64,000 bases of DNA, taken from the NCBI GenBank assembly GCA_018806915.1, contig JAGKQI010000075.1:62001-126000 (forward strand), read 5' to 3'. The notes under the pieces are model-generated. The model worked only from the letters and a program-made list of their open reading frames with translations, was not told the origin of the DNA and searched no databases. The number at the start of each line of letters is the position of its first letter. Position 1 is the first letter of the stretch. Position numbers and translations under genes: made by a program. Positions 39,537-49,935 of this stretch are shown here, piece after piece. The stretch is from Phytophthora colocasiae (lineage: Eukaryota; Oomycota; Peronosporomycetes; Peronosporales; Peronosporaceae).

Positions 39537-40087
39537 AGTGCTGATGTACCAGTCCACGGTCGTGCACGTACTGAAGGCCAAGAGCGCAACCTAGTATGTG
39601 TCTCCACGTTTGAGTCGCTTTCCCGAGTGCACGAGTTGCCGTCCTGCGTAATTTCTTGGTCGTAACTCGTTCGCTTCTTGTTTTTCGATGCTTCCTTCTC
39701 CTCCGAGCTTTCTGCATTTGAAATGACAACTCGCTGCTCGCTTCGTGAATCACGAATGGGTTTCCGACATGACAAGCACCGAAGAACTTTCGGACATTTG
39801 GATGGTGAAGTTTCGCCCGCAGCGTGGCTTGGCGTTCACAAGCCTTTTGTCCTTCTTGCACGGTAGTCCTTGTCGCTCGGAACCACTCCAGCTCCAAAGC
39901 CGCAAACCAATGCGGCAGCCCCGCCACCACCACGTTTCCACGTCAAGTCACCCAGTCAAAAATCTCGGAAACGACGTCCAGCTCCTTCGGTGTCAGTATT
40001 TCACTGTACTGGATCAACTGGTGCTTCAGTAACGTCAAAATCTGCAATTGCTGGTGGCAGTGCCCCATTTCATTCTCTCTTCATCTT
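39537..40087 (-). pseudogene. TKL-like protein kinase pseudogene, middle part
   Basis: A minus-strand frame (to ~39933) includes RQATLRAKLHHPNVRKFFGA (aC helix and b4, HPNV), CHVGNPFVIHEA, then WRHILGCALGLQYVHDRGLV ending HQHLT, the place of the catalytic loop (normally H-D-L; here HQHL). Gypsy-3 starts right after. Upstream (40087-39950) other frames continue the protein, so several indels are present. Kinases of this GACHVG type are abundant in oomycetes. PiggyBac breaks it on the other side at TTAA. Confidence 0.7.
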
Positions 40088-40331
40088 TTAACCCTCTTTT
40101 TTCGGCGTTGTATTCTGTATTATACAGAATAAGTAAATATATCGAACAAACTAAAGGCCGTTTCGCGGCAAAAGTATCCCGCTTCAAGCCCTCCATCTAG
40201 AAGGAGGTAGAGAATGGCCAAAACACGTGTAAAATCCACGCATTTTTCCCTGAAGATGTTGCAATGTCTCCATGTAATTGGCTACCTACCGAAGCTGCCG
40301 TCAGACAAACTTGGCGCGAATTCGTGGTGGG

Positions 40332-40420
40332 GAGAGTCGCGCGAAGGAATAATTTGGCCAGGTCCTCCTCACTAATCCGTTAGTTAGGAACTGGCCAAAT
40401 TTTTCCTTCGCGCGACTCCC
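40332..40420. repeat. 30-bp inverted repeat in PiggyBac 3' region
   Basis: Arms 40332-40361 and 40391-40420 (GAGTCGCGCGAAGGAA core) pair with few mismatches around a 29-nt loop. It could fold in the transposase mRNA 3' region or be a tiny hairpin MITE. No coding sequence. Confidence 0.6.
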
Positions 40421-40908
40421 AAGAAGACCAGCAACAGGTTTGATAGTTAGATAAAGCTAGCTACACCTCCTACTCCTCAACGTCTGCGCGTTTGCGCTTT
40501 CTAAACCGAATTCTGCGTCGTTGCGCAGGTGGAATGGTAGTCCCGTTGGTCCAAGTTTGATGCCATATTTGCGAGCACGTTAGCGTGTTCCCAGTTTCAA
40601 TGCGTCGCACTTGGATGCAAAGAGAAGCACGCCCGCCAAAGTCTTCACTGCATCGCGGGCAGTACCACATGCTTTCGATTGACTTCGTCTTTGGAGGAGC
40701 AAACGCGGAGCAGACCTTGCACAAATGCTGCCGGTGCTTGTTGTCAATGTCTGGCCTGTACCGATCTTCCACGGTCTCTAACTTGTGGTCTTGTTGGCGG
40801 ACAGGAACGGAAACAAGGTCTTCTCCAAGCAAGTTCGTTTCAAAATTGCTGCTCTGCAACCCCAATAGCTCCGTGTGCAAACGTCGTAGATACCTGGCAT
40901 GGGTGGTA

Positions 40909-41264
40909 CAAATAACGACGGAAAAAGACGACGGACTCAAAAAGACGTCGTTAGTCTAGCAATGTTCATCCAACCACCTGGTGAAAAACTCACTAAGAAT
41001 ACAAAAAAGTGAACCATTTTCCGCAAATCACTTCTTCGATTGGTTGAATATTATTTAAGATAGCTGTAAACTTTGCTTTGCCGATTTTATTGGATAAAAC
41101 AGAATTTTGTAATGAACAAAAATTGGACTTTGGGACATAGATTTCAATTTTGAGCCAATAGAAAACAGTAATGCCAGACGTCGTGTTTTTCCGTCGTGTA
41201 AGCTGCCCGTTCTTAACTATTGAAAACACTAACATTTCCCGGCGGGTTTTTCCGTCGTTATTTG
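40909..41264 (-). mobile_element. 356-bp TA-flanked MITE, copy 2
   Basis: Same length and almost the same sequence as 22055-22410, in inverted orientation. TA flanks are at 40907-40908 and 41265-41266. It sits between the transposase core and the C-terminal zinc domain of PiggyBac; its removal joins HNII-stop-KRKGLSPTTHARYLRR in one register. Confidence 0.9.
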
Positions 41265-42968
41265 TAGGTGATAGACCTTTCCTTTTCTAGATAATGTTGT
41301 GGACGATAAACCCATTGACAACGGCCATATCTACCACTCCCAGGAATAGCTGCTTGTAGTATTTTCGAAAGGCCACGCACTTCTGAATACTGTACCGTTG
41401 CAGCCTGAGTTGATCGTGGACGTCGACACCTCCCATGCCTTTACCGTAATCCACGACCAACTCAGGGCAGGGAACAATGCTGCGGGATCCGTTTTTCTCC
41501 GTGCGAAGCACTGTGGATGGATGGGTGCTGCAGCCGGTTGCAAGCATATTCACCGGTTGCAAGTCCATCCAGCTCAGCGCAACTAGCGTCGGATGATGTG
41601 ATGCTTGGGCAATGCGGTAAGTTCCGCGAGCCATACCCTGCGGTCGCTGTTTCTGAGGAAACTGGATCGCGTCACACCAGCCCAACCGGCCTGTACGGGT
41701 CGTACCAACGTGGTAGTAGTCCAACTCCAGCAATCTTAGACTCAGTGCGACGCATGAGTAAAAGCGATCCGTCACTGCCTCTTTGCCGGCTGGCCGTTCA
41801 GCGCCTTTGTAACGTTTCGTACTACAGCTTTGGGCCGTCAGCTAGCTCTCCGTCCCTCTTCTTGCTTTTCTTCTTGTCCTTGTCAGCACCGCAGTAGATC
41901 TCAAGTCTATCGTAGCGAATACAGAACAAGTGCGTCAGTAAAAATGCTATTCTGTATCAGACAGGATAGGTGCTACGTATGATACAGAGTTAGCTGGCAT
42001 ACCTCACACAGTACGCTGTCTCTGCACAGCAAGTCATGTAGAATTTAGTTCCATACTTGCTAGGCTTGTTGGGCATGTACACGCACACAGGATTAAACTT
42101 GCTGCGATTAGGAATCATTCCTTCGTCGAATGAGACGACGCTGCCCAGCCGATATCCACGGCGGAACGTCTTCTCCACAGTCTTCAAGATAGGACGGATC
42201 TTCCACGCCCTGTCAACCTTCACATTAGGACTAGTGATGTCATTGAAGTGCAAGAACTTCATGATAGTCTCAAAGCGCTCGCGCTTCATGTACCTGGAGA
42301 ACGTCCCGCGGGGAATCGCCCCATCTTCACTCTGACGCCAGTGTCCAGCAAGGCCATCGCGCATGGGTGCGACTACTCTAGCAAACAGCAAACCGATAAC
42401 GATCTCGTGCGGCTTGATTGGCTTGAATCTGCGTAGGCTGCTTTCAATCTCATCAAGGTCAGGAACGCTAACACGAGGATCCTTTGCTTGACGCTGGAGC
42501 GACTTGAGTCGGCGAGATATAGCCATCGTCGGTATATTCTGCTCGAGGTAGCGGTTCGACTCATCGGCGATGCGTTTCCACATAGCTTTCGGCAGGAAGT
42601 AAAAAAAATACCAATGGGGGAATCTGCGTATGCCACTGCAGATCACGTCGGGCCACACGGGCCGTCATAATAGTCATCAGCAGCATCAACTTGTAAATCA
42701 CCTGTTGAATGAACTATATACAGCGTAAGTCATTACTGGCAATACTTATTCTGTATTAGCCAGACTTACCAACATGGTGTTCGTCGTACGTCACCCAGCC
42801 TGAACCAGTGATTGCTCGTAGTTCTCCATCCGTCATCCCCATATTGCTGTCCACATCTTCTTCATCACTGCTCTCGATGTCGATTACACCTTCATCATCT
42901 GACGCGTCCGCTCCGTAGTCGTCCCCGTCGGCTTCTGACTCTGCAGCGCTGTCATCAGGGGTCTTCAG

Positions 42969-43380
42969 TGTAACGGGGTTACACGGCGCTGAGCGCCTTG
43001 GCTACAGTTGGTGTGTTATACACCATCCAGGTCACAAGTCACAGATCTGTGTACTACACATAGTGTTTCTCACACGTCACATATGTAGCCAGTTGCTGGC
43101 AGTTAACTCAGAGCCACACATTGTATTTTAATTAGGATTTAGTATGCTAGATACTAAATCCGTTACATTTAGGATTAGGGCAATAAAGTCAATAAAAATC
43201 AGTTTGCATTTTACATAATTAGTGTTAGTTCCTTTATTATAGGGACACTGATTGTGCGAGTCCCGTATTTAGTGGACTACTTGGTTCTTGTATAGAACCG
43301 AAGGCTAGTGCCTTGCAAGCAGGACTCTACGAGTCAACTAACTTCCTCTGTGCCGTGCACACATACGCAGCCCCGCTGCA
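42969..43380 (+). repeat. Gypsy-2 5' LTR
   Basis: TGTAACGGGG...CCGCTGCA. It contains TTTAGTATGCTAGATACTAAA (hairpin-forming) and a polyadenylation-like AATAAA near 43190. The same family as the solo LTR at 2767-3177. Confidence 0.95.
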
Positions 43381-43437
43381 TCTGGTAGCACTTGTAGTCA
43401 ATCCAACTCCTGAGTTGAAGACTGTTTCTCTGTGAGA

Positions 43438-44409
43438 ATGGAGCCAGAAGCATACGCTCACTTGACTCCGAGTCAGCGGGGCACGCTTAACAAGCTTACG
43501 TCCTTGCTGGGCCCAGAAGGTATGGCGCACCTTGCGTCCCAAGGGCCGGACGCCGTCAACGCGCGCCTCGAGGCATTTGCCTCGTACGAAAACGCTCTCG
43601 TTGAGCACATCCAACGGAATGTAAAAGGGGTTGACCCCGCTCCGAGAGCTAAGCCCGTCACGCTCAGCGTGAAGAACTTTCACAGGCACGAAGGAGAGAA
43701 CCTCCTGTTGTGGACCCGAGAGGTCGAAATGGCCATGGGGGCCGCTATGCTCCAGTTGGAAGGCCAACGCGTGGCGTTCGCCATCTCTAAGCTCGAAGGG
43801 CGAGCACGAGAATGGGCCTTGACGTCTGGGACGTCGGTAGAAATGGCTTTCCCCACTTGGGGTGAGCTTAAGGCCAAGCTTACGCAAGTGTTTGCTCCGC
43901 CTAACCAGGCGTATCGCGTGCGGTCACGCTTCCTTGCTTGCCGACAGGGCAAGAAGGACCTGGTGGACTATGTCCAAGAGCTGCGCACGCTCATTGCCGG
44001 CATGGCTGCCGATCCTCTACCTGAGGTGGTCACCGTGACCATCTTCATGGAAGGTTTACGAGCCGGCGTGGCCAGGAAGGAGGCATTCCGTCAGAATCCT
44101 CGCACCTTCGAAGACGCTGTCAGCGTGGCATTGAATGCCGAACACAACTTTAAGTTGTCGAGGGCCGGTGCTAACAGCACAGGGTCCGGGGGACCTGAGC
44201 CCACGGACCTCAGCTATGCTGAAGATGAAGTAGCCGGGCTACGAGCTGCGGTGCAGCGTATGAGCACCCGCCGGTGCTACACGTGTGGTAGTCCCACACA
44301 TCTGAGGCCCAACTGCCCTCTGCGCAAAGAGCGCGCCGGCCAAAATGGCCGCAACCCTGCCGCGGGTCCCGCTTTGGGCTCTGCTCAGGGAAACTCCGGC
44401 TCCCAGTAG
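43438..44409 (+). CDS. gag: Gypsy-2 Gag
   Basis: 323 aa from ATG 43438 (MEPEAYAHLTPSQRGTLNKL). Retrotransposon-gag capsid region at ~85-235 (FHRHEGENLLLWTREVEMAM; YVQELRTLIAGM), and one CCHC knuckle near 280 (CYTCGSPTHLRPNC). It ends at TAG. The frame is intact. The protease/pol frame is open in -1 across the gag stop, so a -1 shift is also expected here, though no clear slippery heptamer was found. Confidence 0.9.
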   Translation: MEPEAYAHLTPSQRGTLNKLTSLLGPEGMAHLASQGPDAVNARLEAFASYENALVEHIQRNVKGVDPAPRAKPVTLSVKNFHRHEGENLLLWTREVEMAMGAAMLQLEGQRVAFAISKLEGRAREWALTSGTSVEMAFPTWGELKAKLTQVFAPPNQAYRVRSRFLACRQGKKDLVDYVQELRTLIAGMAADPLPEVVTVTIFMEGLRAGVARKEAFRQNPRTFEDAVSVALNAEHNFKLSRAGANSTGSGGPEPTDLSYAEDEVAGLRAAVQRMSTRRCYTCGSPTHLRPNCPLRKERAGQNGRNPAAGPALGSAQGNSGSQ

Positions 44410-44447
44410 ACGCAGGGCGGTCTACTGGGGAAGAACTGAGTTCTGCA

Positions 44448-45740
44448 GTGCGTGAGAGGCACTGGGGCTCAGCCCCGAAGAGCTCCGTGCTCTTGAACAC
44501 GGAACGTGTGAGCAAGCAGGGCTTGCTGGTCGTCCAGGTGGACGTGAAGGGCTTCGAGAAGCCGTGGATCGTGTTGATCGATTCGGGAGCGTCTGGCAAC
44601 TATGTCAGACGCTCCACCGTTGAGGGTAGTCAGCAATATGCTGAGGCGCTTCGAGCGCGAAGAGGTGACACCGTCACTGTCCGTCTAGCGACGGGCGTCC
44701 GTGTCACGGCAGCCAAGGTCCCCATGGACCTGCGGCTGAAGTTCTTGGACTTCGACAGCGTAGAACGCTGCTTGGTCTTGGACCTGGATTCGAGGTACGA
44801 CCTCATCCTTGGTATGGCGTGGCTGGAGCGCCACGAGCCATGGATCGATTGGAGGTCAAAGACCTTAGGTGCTCCTAGTGGAGCTTTGGCGAGTCATGAA
44901 CCCACCTCTGCTAGGAAGCAGAAGCGCTATTGGCGCGAGCATCGAGCCGAGCCGGCTATGATGCTGGAAGTCGGTGTGTCCGAGTTAGTGGACAGCACCG
45001 AGTGCGAGGACCGCAGTCCTGTTGAGCGCATAGCGCTGGTTGACAGTGAGTCACCGTGTGGGCAAAGCTCACGTAACCCCTGTGGGGCGGCACGTACTCC
45101 GCCGAGTGACGCCGGTCATGGACCGTCACTGGATGCCGATGGCATCGGGCCTTACCAGGCCGTGAACTGTGGGGCGGCACGTACTCCGTCGAGCGACATC
45201 GGTCATCGACCGAGTGGATCGCTGAGTGTCTCTGACACTGGGCCGAGAGAGCCCGAAACTTGTGCGACGGCACGTACTCCGTCGAGTGGACGTTCGTCGG
45301 CTAGACGACGACGTCGTAAGGCCCTTTGGGCGAGACGCTCTGCGTCTGAGTCATCCGTGACGTCAAGTGCTGACGCACAGGGAGGCTGTGGGCAGCTATA
45401 CACCCTGGTTGACGGAGTAGACGGCAGTGCCGAAGGCAACGTCCTGCTGGACGAGCTGCCGAGTGTCGACAAGCTCCTTGAGCTAGAGGAGATGACGTTC
45501 GCCGACTTTGGCGATGCCTTGAAGGCTGGCGAACTCGCCGAGGTGGTCATCGTCCGACCAGAAGAGGAGTTAAACTCATCGTCCCTCGTTGACGAGTCCG
45601 TCTTGGCCGACGCCAAGAAGGCGTTGAACGCCAGGAGTGGATCGGAGATCCTCAAGAATCCCTCGGATCCGCTTCTACTCCTTGCTGAAGGAATATGGAG
45701 ACGTTGTCTCGAAGGAACCACCGAGTGGCCTGCCTCCTGA
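44448..45740 (+). CDS. Gypsy-2 protease and linker
   Basis: The retropepsin motif VLIDSGASGNYV lies near residues 42-53, and LDLDSRYDLILGMAWL forms the C-terminal part. A long Ser/Arg-rich linker follows with a repeated GAARTPSSD-type unit (three or four copies, about 45080-45290), encoded by a ~100-bp tandem DNA repeat. The frame runs past the RT linker and ends at 45740 by a shift. Confidence 0.82.
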   Translation: MRERHWGSAPKSSVLLNTERVSKQGLLVVQVDVKGFEKPWIVLIDSGASGNYVRRSTVEGSQQYAEALRARRGDTVTVRLATGVRVTAAKVPMDLRLKFLDFDSVERCLVLDLDSRYDLILGMAWLERHEPWIDWRSKTLGAPSGALASHEPTSARKQKRYWREHRAEPAMMLEVGVSELVDSTECEDRSPVERIALVDSESPCGQSSRNPCGAARTPPSDAGHGPSLDADGIGPYQAVNCGAARTPSSDIGHRPSGSLSVSDTGPREPETCATARTPSSGRSSARRRRRKALWARRSASESSVTSSADAQGGCGQLYTLVDGVDGSAEGNVLLDELPSVDKLLELEEMTFADFGDALKAGELAEVVIVRPEEELNSSSLVDESVLADAKKALNARSGSEILKNPSDPLLLLAEGIWRRCLEGTTEWPAS

Positions 45741-46544
45741 CCGAGGCGTTCGTCACGAGATCGACTTAGTTCCCGGAACTAAATACTGCGTGACCCGGCA
45801 GTGGCCTCTTCCTAAAGAGCAATGCGACGTCATTGACGCCTTCTTCCGTGCGAAGCACGCGGCGGGTCTCGTGCGCGAGAGCAAGTCTCCGCACTCCGCA
45901 CCAACGTTCTGTGTCAGAAACCGAATGGCAAGTGGCGTATCGTTCACGCTTTTAACAAGCTCAACGCTGCCACGATTCCGGCGCAGACGCCGATTCCTAG
46001 GAAGGATGTTCTTCAGAACAACATGGTGGGTTGCACCATGTACAGTGCGCTCGACTTAGTCGATGGGTACTATCAGCTGCTCATGCGAGCCAGTGATATT
46101 CCGCTTATAGCGGTGAGCACCCCGAGCGGTATGCTCTGGGAGTGGCTTGTCATGCCCCAAGGGCTGTCGAATGCGCCTGCAACGTTCAATCGTCTAGTGA
46201 CGCAGTTGTTCAGGCCCCTGCGGGCATTCGCACAGACGTACTTTGACGACGTGTTCGTCCACAGTCAGGCCGAACACGGCAAGACTGACGTCGAGGTACA
46301 CGTGGAACACGTGAGAGCTGTGCTCGAGTGCATGCGCACGAACAAATTGTACGCCAACGCAGACAAGTGCGTCTTTGGCGCGGAAGAAATCCCCTTCCTA
46401 GGGTGCTTCATTGGGAAGCATGGCCTTTGTGCTGATCCAGCAAAGGTCAAGGCCATTGTGGACTGGCCGGTTCCCTTGAACCAGAAGGACTTGCGTAAGT
46501 GGCTGGGCTTGGCCAACTACTTGCACAAGCGAGAACTACGCTGA
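45637..46544 (+). pseudogene. pol: Gypsy-2 reverse transcriptase (frameshifted)
   Basis: RT begins in one register (DRGVRHEIDLVPGTKYCVTR), shifts near 45920, and continues as MYSALDLVDGYYQLLM, MPQGLSNAPATFNRL and the catalytic box AQTYFDDVFVHS (~46235-46260). It shifts again near 46530. The core motifs are intact, so few events separate this from an active enzyme. Confidence 0.85.
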
Positions 46545-46579
46545 GTTGGCTCGGCCACTGACGGATCTCCTTAAGAAGG

Positions 46580-48052
46580 ATGCCGAATGGGTATGGCGTG
46601 CTGAGCACGAGAGTCAAGGATAGCCTGCTTCAGGCACCGATACTGGATTTGCCAGACCCCGATCGTCCGTTCATCGTCGTCTGTGACGCCTCGGACTTTG
46701 CCATCGGCAGTGCTTTGCTACAAGCGGACGCCGACGGGCGCGAACGCGTCATTGCGTTTGAGTCTCGGCAGCTCAAGGCTGCTGAGAAGAACTATCCATT
46801 TCATGACAAGGAGCTACTTGCGATGAAGTACGCTCTCGTCAAATTCAGGGTTCACCTGCTCGGCTCCAAGCCGTTTGTGATCTACACGGATCATGCGTCG
46901 CTACGCACCGCGACGCAGTCGCCCCACCTCTCACAGAGGATGACCCGATGGCTCTCCTTCTTTGCGGAGTATAACTTCGAGGTGAAGTACAAGCCTGGCA
47001 GGCAGAACGTCCTCGCTGACGCGTTATCACGTCGCCCGGACTATGAGCTATCTCATGTCACCTCGGTGACATCGTCCGTGACGGGCATGGTTCGAGCAGC
47101 GTACGCTCAGGACGACTCCTGTGTCGCGCTGCTTCAAGCTCTAGGGAGCGATGAGTTTAAGGACTCAAAGGTGACTCTGTCACGACGCCTAAAGGCGAGA
47201 CTCCAACGCTATAGCCTGGAAGGCGGTCTGCTGTACTACAGCACGGGTCAGGATGACCCACCACGTGTGGTGGTTCCTCACGATGAGGACCTGAAGTATC
47301 GTATCCTCTATGAGGCCCACGACACGCCCACAAGCGGCCACCTCGGTCGTGAGAAGACCTACAGCTCGGTGAGCTCCATGTACTGGTGGCCAAAGATGTA
47401 CACGTGGGTCAGCACATATGTGCACACGTGCGAGACGTGTCATCGGGTTAAACCCTCGCCGCATGCGGCAGCGCCTTTGGCGAGCTTGCCTGTACCCTCT
47501 GGGTGTTGGCAGTCCATGAGTATGGACTTCGTGTTTGGCCTGCCGAAGGATACGGCAGGCAACACGGGCGTTGTGGTCTTTGTTGACCGTCTGAGCAAGA
47601 TGGCTCACCTAGCGGCTGTGCCGGACACCGTCGATGGCGCTGGTACAGCGACGATCTTTATCGATCGGGTCTTCCGCCAGCATGGGCTGCCAGAGACCAT
47701 TGTCTCGGATCGAGACCCCCGTTTCACGGGTCACTTCTGGACGTCCGTCTTCAAAGTGCTTGGCACTCGACTGGACATGTCCACGGCGGATCACCCGCAG
47801 ACCGACGGTCAGACTGAACGCGTCAACCGCGTTTTGGAGGACATCCTCCGCAGCATATGCGCTGAAACGCCGAAGCGTTGGAGCGCTATGCTCCCTCTCG
47901 TTGAGTTCTCAATGAACAATGCGGTGCATGCCTCGACAGGCTTCACTCCGTTCTACGTGAATGGCCTTGCGCGTCCCGCTCACGCCGCCACGTGGTGGCC
48001 TTGGGCTTGGTGGGGGAGAGGCTGTGCCGTCGCTCGACTCCGAGCTCGCTGA
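46580..48052 (+). CDS. pol: Gypsy-2 RNase H and integrase
   Basis: RNase H motifs: VVCDASDFAIGSALLQ, FHDKELLAMKYAL, YTDHASLRT, NVLADALSRRP. The integrase zinc finger (HDTPTSGHLGREKTYSSVSS ... CETCH) leads to core residues D (SMDFVFGLP), D (SDRDPRF) and E (GQTERVNRV). The frame shifts near 47980 into the C-terminal segment. Only one RNase H is present, unlike Gypsy-1. Confidence 0.9.
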   Translation: MPNGYGVLSTRVKDSLLQAPILDLPDPDRPFIVVCDASDFAIGSALLQADADGRERVIAFESRQLKAAEKNYPFHDKELLAMKYALVKFRVHLLGSKPFVIYTDHASLRTATQSPHLSQRMTRWLSFFAEYNFEVKYKPGRQNVLADALSRRPDYELSHVTSVTSSVTGMVRAAYAQDDSCVALLQALGSDEFKDSKVTLSRRLKARLQRYSLEGGLLYYSTGQDDPPRVVVPHDEDLKYRILYEAHDTPTSGHLGREKTYSSVSSMYWWPKMYTWVSTYVHTCETCHRVKPSPHAAAPLASLPVPSGCWQSMSMDFVFGLPKDTAGNTGVVVFVDRLSKMAHLAAVPDTVDGAGTATIFIDRVFRQHGLPETIVSDRDPRFTGHFWTSVFKVLGTRLDMSTADHPQTDGQTERVNRVLEDILRSICAETPKRWSAMLPLVEFSMNNAVHASTGFTPFYVNGLARPAHAATWWPWAWWGRGCAVARLRAR

Positions 48053-49010
48053 TATCAGCCCTTCTGCTGTGCGTAAACAAGTCGATGACTTCCTCTCGAT
48101 GAGGCTTAGCGTCTTACGCCGTGTGCGTGACGCAATGGCTGAAAGCCAAGATGTTCAAAAGGAACAAGCTGATGCCAAAGGCAGAGGCAATATGTGGGAA
48201 TTTAAGGTCGGTGACCAAGTTTTATTAAACGCTAAGAACCTACCTACACATGCAGTGTCGAGTGTCTTTAAGACGAAACTGCGTCCGCGCTTCATCGGAC
48301 CGTTTACGGTCGTGGCCAAGAGGGACCTGGCATACACGCTTGACTTGCCAAAGCGGATGCGAACACACCCCGTGTTCTACGTCGGCTTGCTTAAGCCATA
48401 TCGGGACCCCGCGGGGGTGAACGCGGAGGCGCTGGCGCCGACGGCACGCGCCCAGGCTGCGTCATCTGCAGCAGCAACGTCACCTGACCCCGCAGCTCAG
48501 CGAGCTGAAGCTCCTGCTGATGCAGGCGAGCGGTCAGAGACTGAGGCCCTTCGAGCCAAGCCATTCGACTCTCGATCTCCTCCATGTCGTGGGCGAGACG
48601 GGCATGCGAATGCCAAACACTCTCCACGTTCCCTTGAAGGGACTGAGTCTGACTCTGAAGAGTATCGATCGAGCGATCGAGTTGATACCAGGCACGCTGC
48701 GACAGATAACGCTCGTCACACTCATCGAGTATTGCGTTCCGCAGCGAATCGGCCTCCTCCACCGTTGCTCGACGAGCAGGGGACCCCCCATTACCACGTG
48801 GAGCGCCTGATGGCGCGGCGTCGCCACCGTAATCAAAACCAGTATCTGGTGAAGTGGCGTGGGTATCCTCATTCCCAAAACTCGTGGGAGTTTGAAGGGC
48901 CCCTGAGGCAGGACTGCCCTGACGTCGTGGACGCTTTTGATCGCGAAGATCGGAGGCGCCCGAAGGGCTCGAAATCGACCACTCGGTCGACACCCGCTTC
49001 TCACCACTAG
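47961..49010 (+). CDS. pol: Gypsy-2 integrase C-terminus with chromodomain
   Basis: The real sequence starts after the shift near 47985 (PSLDSELADISPSAVRKQVD). The GPY/F-type region reads FKTKLRPRFIGPFTVVAKRD, then HPVFYVGLLKPYRDP. After a Ser/Ala-rich linker a chromodomain is at about residues 275-325 (HYHVERLMARRRHRNQNQYL, VKWRGYPHSQNSWEF). Chromodomains guide integration to modified chromatin. The last 620 bp are also open on the opposite strand. Confidence 0.88.
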   Translation: MALRVPLTPPRGGLGLGGGEAVPSLDSELADISPSAVRKQVDDFLSMRLSVLRRVRDAMAESQDVQKEQADAKGRGNMWEFKVGDQVLLNAKNLPTHAVSSVFKTKLRPRFIGPFTVVAKRDLAYTLDLPKRMRTHPVFYVGLLKPYRDPAGVNAEALAPTARAQAASSAAATSPDPAAQRAEAPADAGERSETEALRAKPFDSRSPPCRGRDGHANAKHSPRSLEGTESDSEEYRSSDRVDTRHAATDNARHTHRVLRSAANRPPPPLLDEQGTPHYHVERLMARRRHRNQNQYLVKWRGYPHSQNSWEFEGPLRQDCPDVVDAFDREDRRRPKGSKSTTRSTPASHH

Positions 49011-49935
49011 TGTGAGAAGCTGACGGACTAGCAGCCGAGCTCAGGCTCTGGTCCGTGGCTGGCATAGCCAGTGAGTCACCTTCGGAGACTTGAGGAGCGT
49101 CCTGCGAAGCAGGGATAGTGGCCTGAGAGGCGGGAGCCACCGCCGTCGTGTGACGAGGAAAGCGGCCGGGCCGCACGCGTAGCTTCGCGTACTGGAAGAG
49201 TAGACCTCGAGCGAGGCGGACGTCCACCTCGGAAGAGCTCTCCATGAGCCGATCGAACGACGCGAGCTTCCGTGAAGCTTCGGCCCAGGTGGCCACATGG
49301 ACCATGTAGTCCCGGGTAGTCTCTCCCGTTTGGAGAAGGAGTGGATAAGTCCTCATCTGAGGTACAGACTTCCGTCGCCGTTGCTTATCTAAGCGTTGCC
49401 GATACTCGGCGAGTGTGCACACCTGCGGGGTCAGGAAGCGCTCATGGAGCCCTTGCCGTTGCTGAGTCTCAGCCACCGTGCGAGGCGGAGCGCCTATGGC
49501 GTAACCGTGCAGGTTGTGTTGTGCCATCAACTGCTTCACCTGCTCGGCAGGGTCACGAGGCTCGAAGCCGTAGTCGCGCCGCGACGAAGTCCCCACGATG
49601 TCCCGTTGGACCGGTCGACGTGACTCTGGAGCACCGCTCATAGAAGCCTCCTGCGCCTCATCCAGAGGGTTGGTGATCGCGTTTTCGACGCCCCTGAGCG
49701 ACTCTGGCTCATCGCGAGCAGGAAGTGGTGGTGCGTTGCGCAACGCGTTGAGCACGAGGCTCGAAGGTCCCTCCGGAATTGGATTGGGCTGGCGCAGCTG
49801 CCGAGGAATGGAGTATCGACGCGGATCACGTGGAGAGCGCAGCTCAGATCGGGTCGTCCGAGAGCTCGCAGGAGCAGGAGACGCATGGGCAGGAGACGCA
49901 TGGGCATCGCCCTGTTCGGACTCCTCGTAGTCCAC
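48391..49935 (-). CDS. antisense accessory ORF of Gypsy-2 (unknown function)
   Basis: A 514-codon open frame opposite to pol. The C-terminal ~200 codons overlap the chromodomain-encoding DNA. The N-terminal part is acidic then Ser/Pro/Arg-rich, and the centre (~130-250) is an Arg-rich region with conserved-looking Trp/Tyr (HNLHGYAIGAPPRTVAETQQ; YMVHVATWAEASRKLASFDR). The C-terminus is a coiled coil (~440-500) ending Pro-rich. No in-frame ATG is at 49935 (GTG); coding-like sequence extends upstream to a TAG near 49995, so the true start may lie in another frame after an indel or in an upstream exon. No family recognised. Confidence 0.6.
   Translation of the reverse strand: MDYEESEQGDAHASPAHASPAPASSRTTRSELRSPRDPRRYSIPRQLRQPNPIPEGPSSLVLNALRNAPPLPARDEPESLRGVENAITNPLDEAQEASMSGAPESRRPVQRDIVGTSSRRDYGFEPRDPAEQVKQLMAQHNLHGYAIGAPPRTVAETQQRQGLHERFLTPQVCTLAEYRQRLDKQRRRKSVPQMRTYPLLLQTGETTRDYMVHVATWAEASRKLASFDRLMESSSEVDVRLARGLLFQYAKLRVRPGRFPRHTTAVAPASQATIPASQDAPQVSEGDSLAMPATDQSLSSAASPSASHTSGEKRVSTEWSISSPSGASDLRDQKRPRRQGSPASGALQTPTSFGNEDTHATSPDTGFDYGGDAAPSGAPRGNGGSPARRATVEEADSLRNAILDECDERYLSQRAWYQLDRSIDTLQSQTQSLQGNVESVWHSHARLAHDMEEIESRMAWLEGPQSLTARLHQQELQLAELRGQVTLLLQMTQPGRVPSAPAPPRSPPRGPDMA

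Noticed and set aside
42373..42670. ORFs on both strands overlapping PiggyBac exon 3
   Set aside because: They are other frames of the transposase exon and lack any support.
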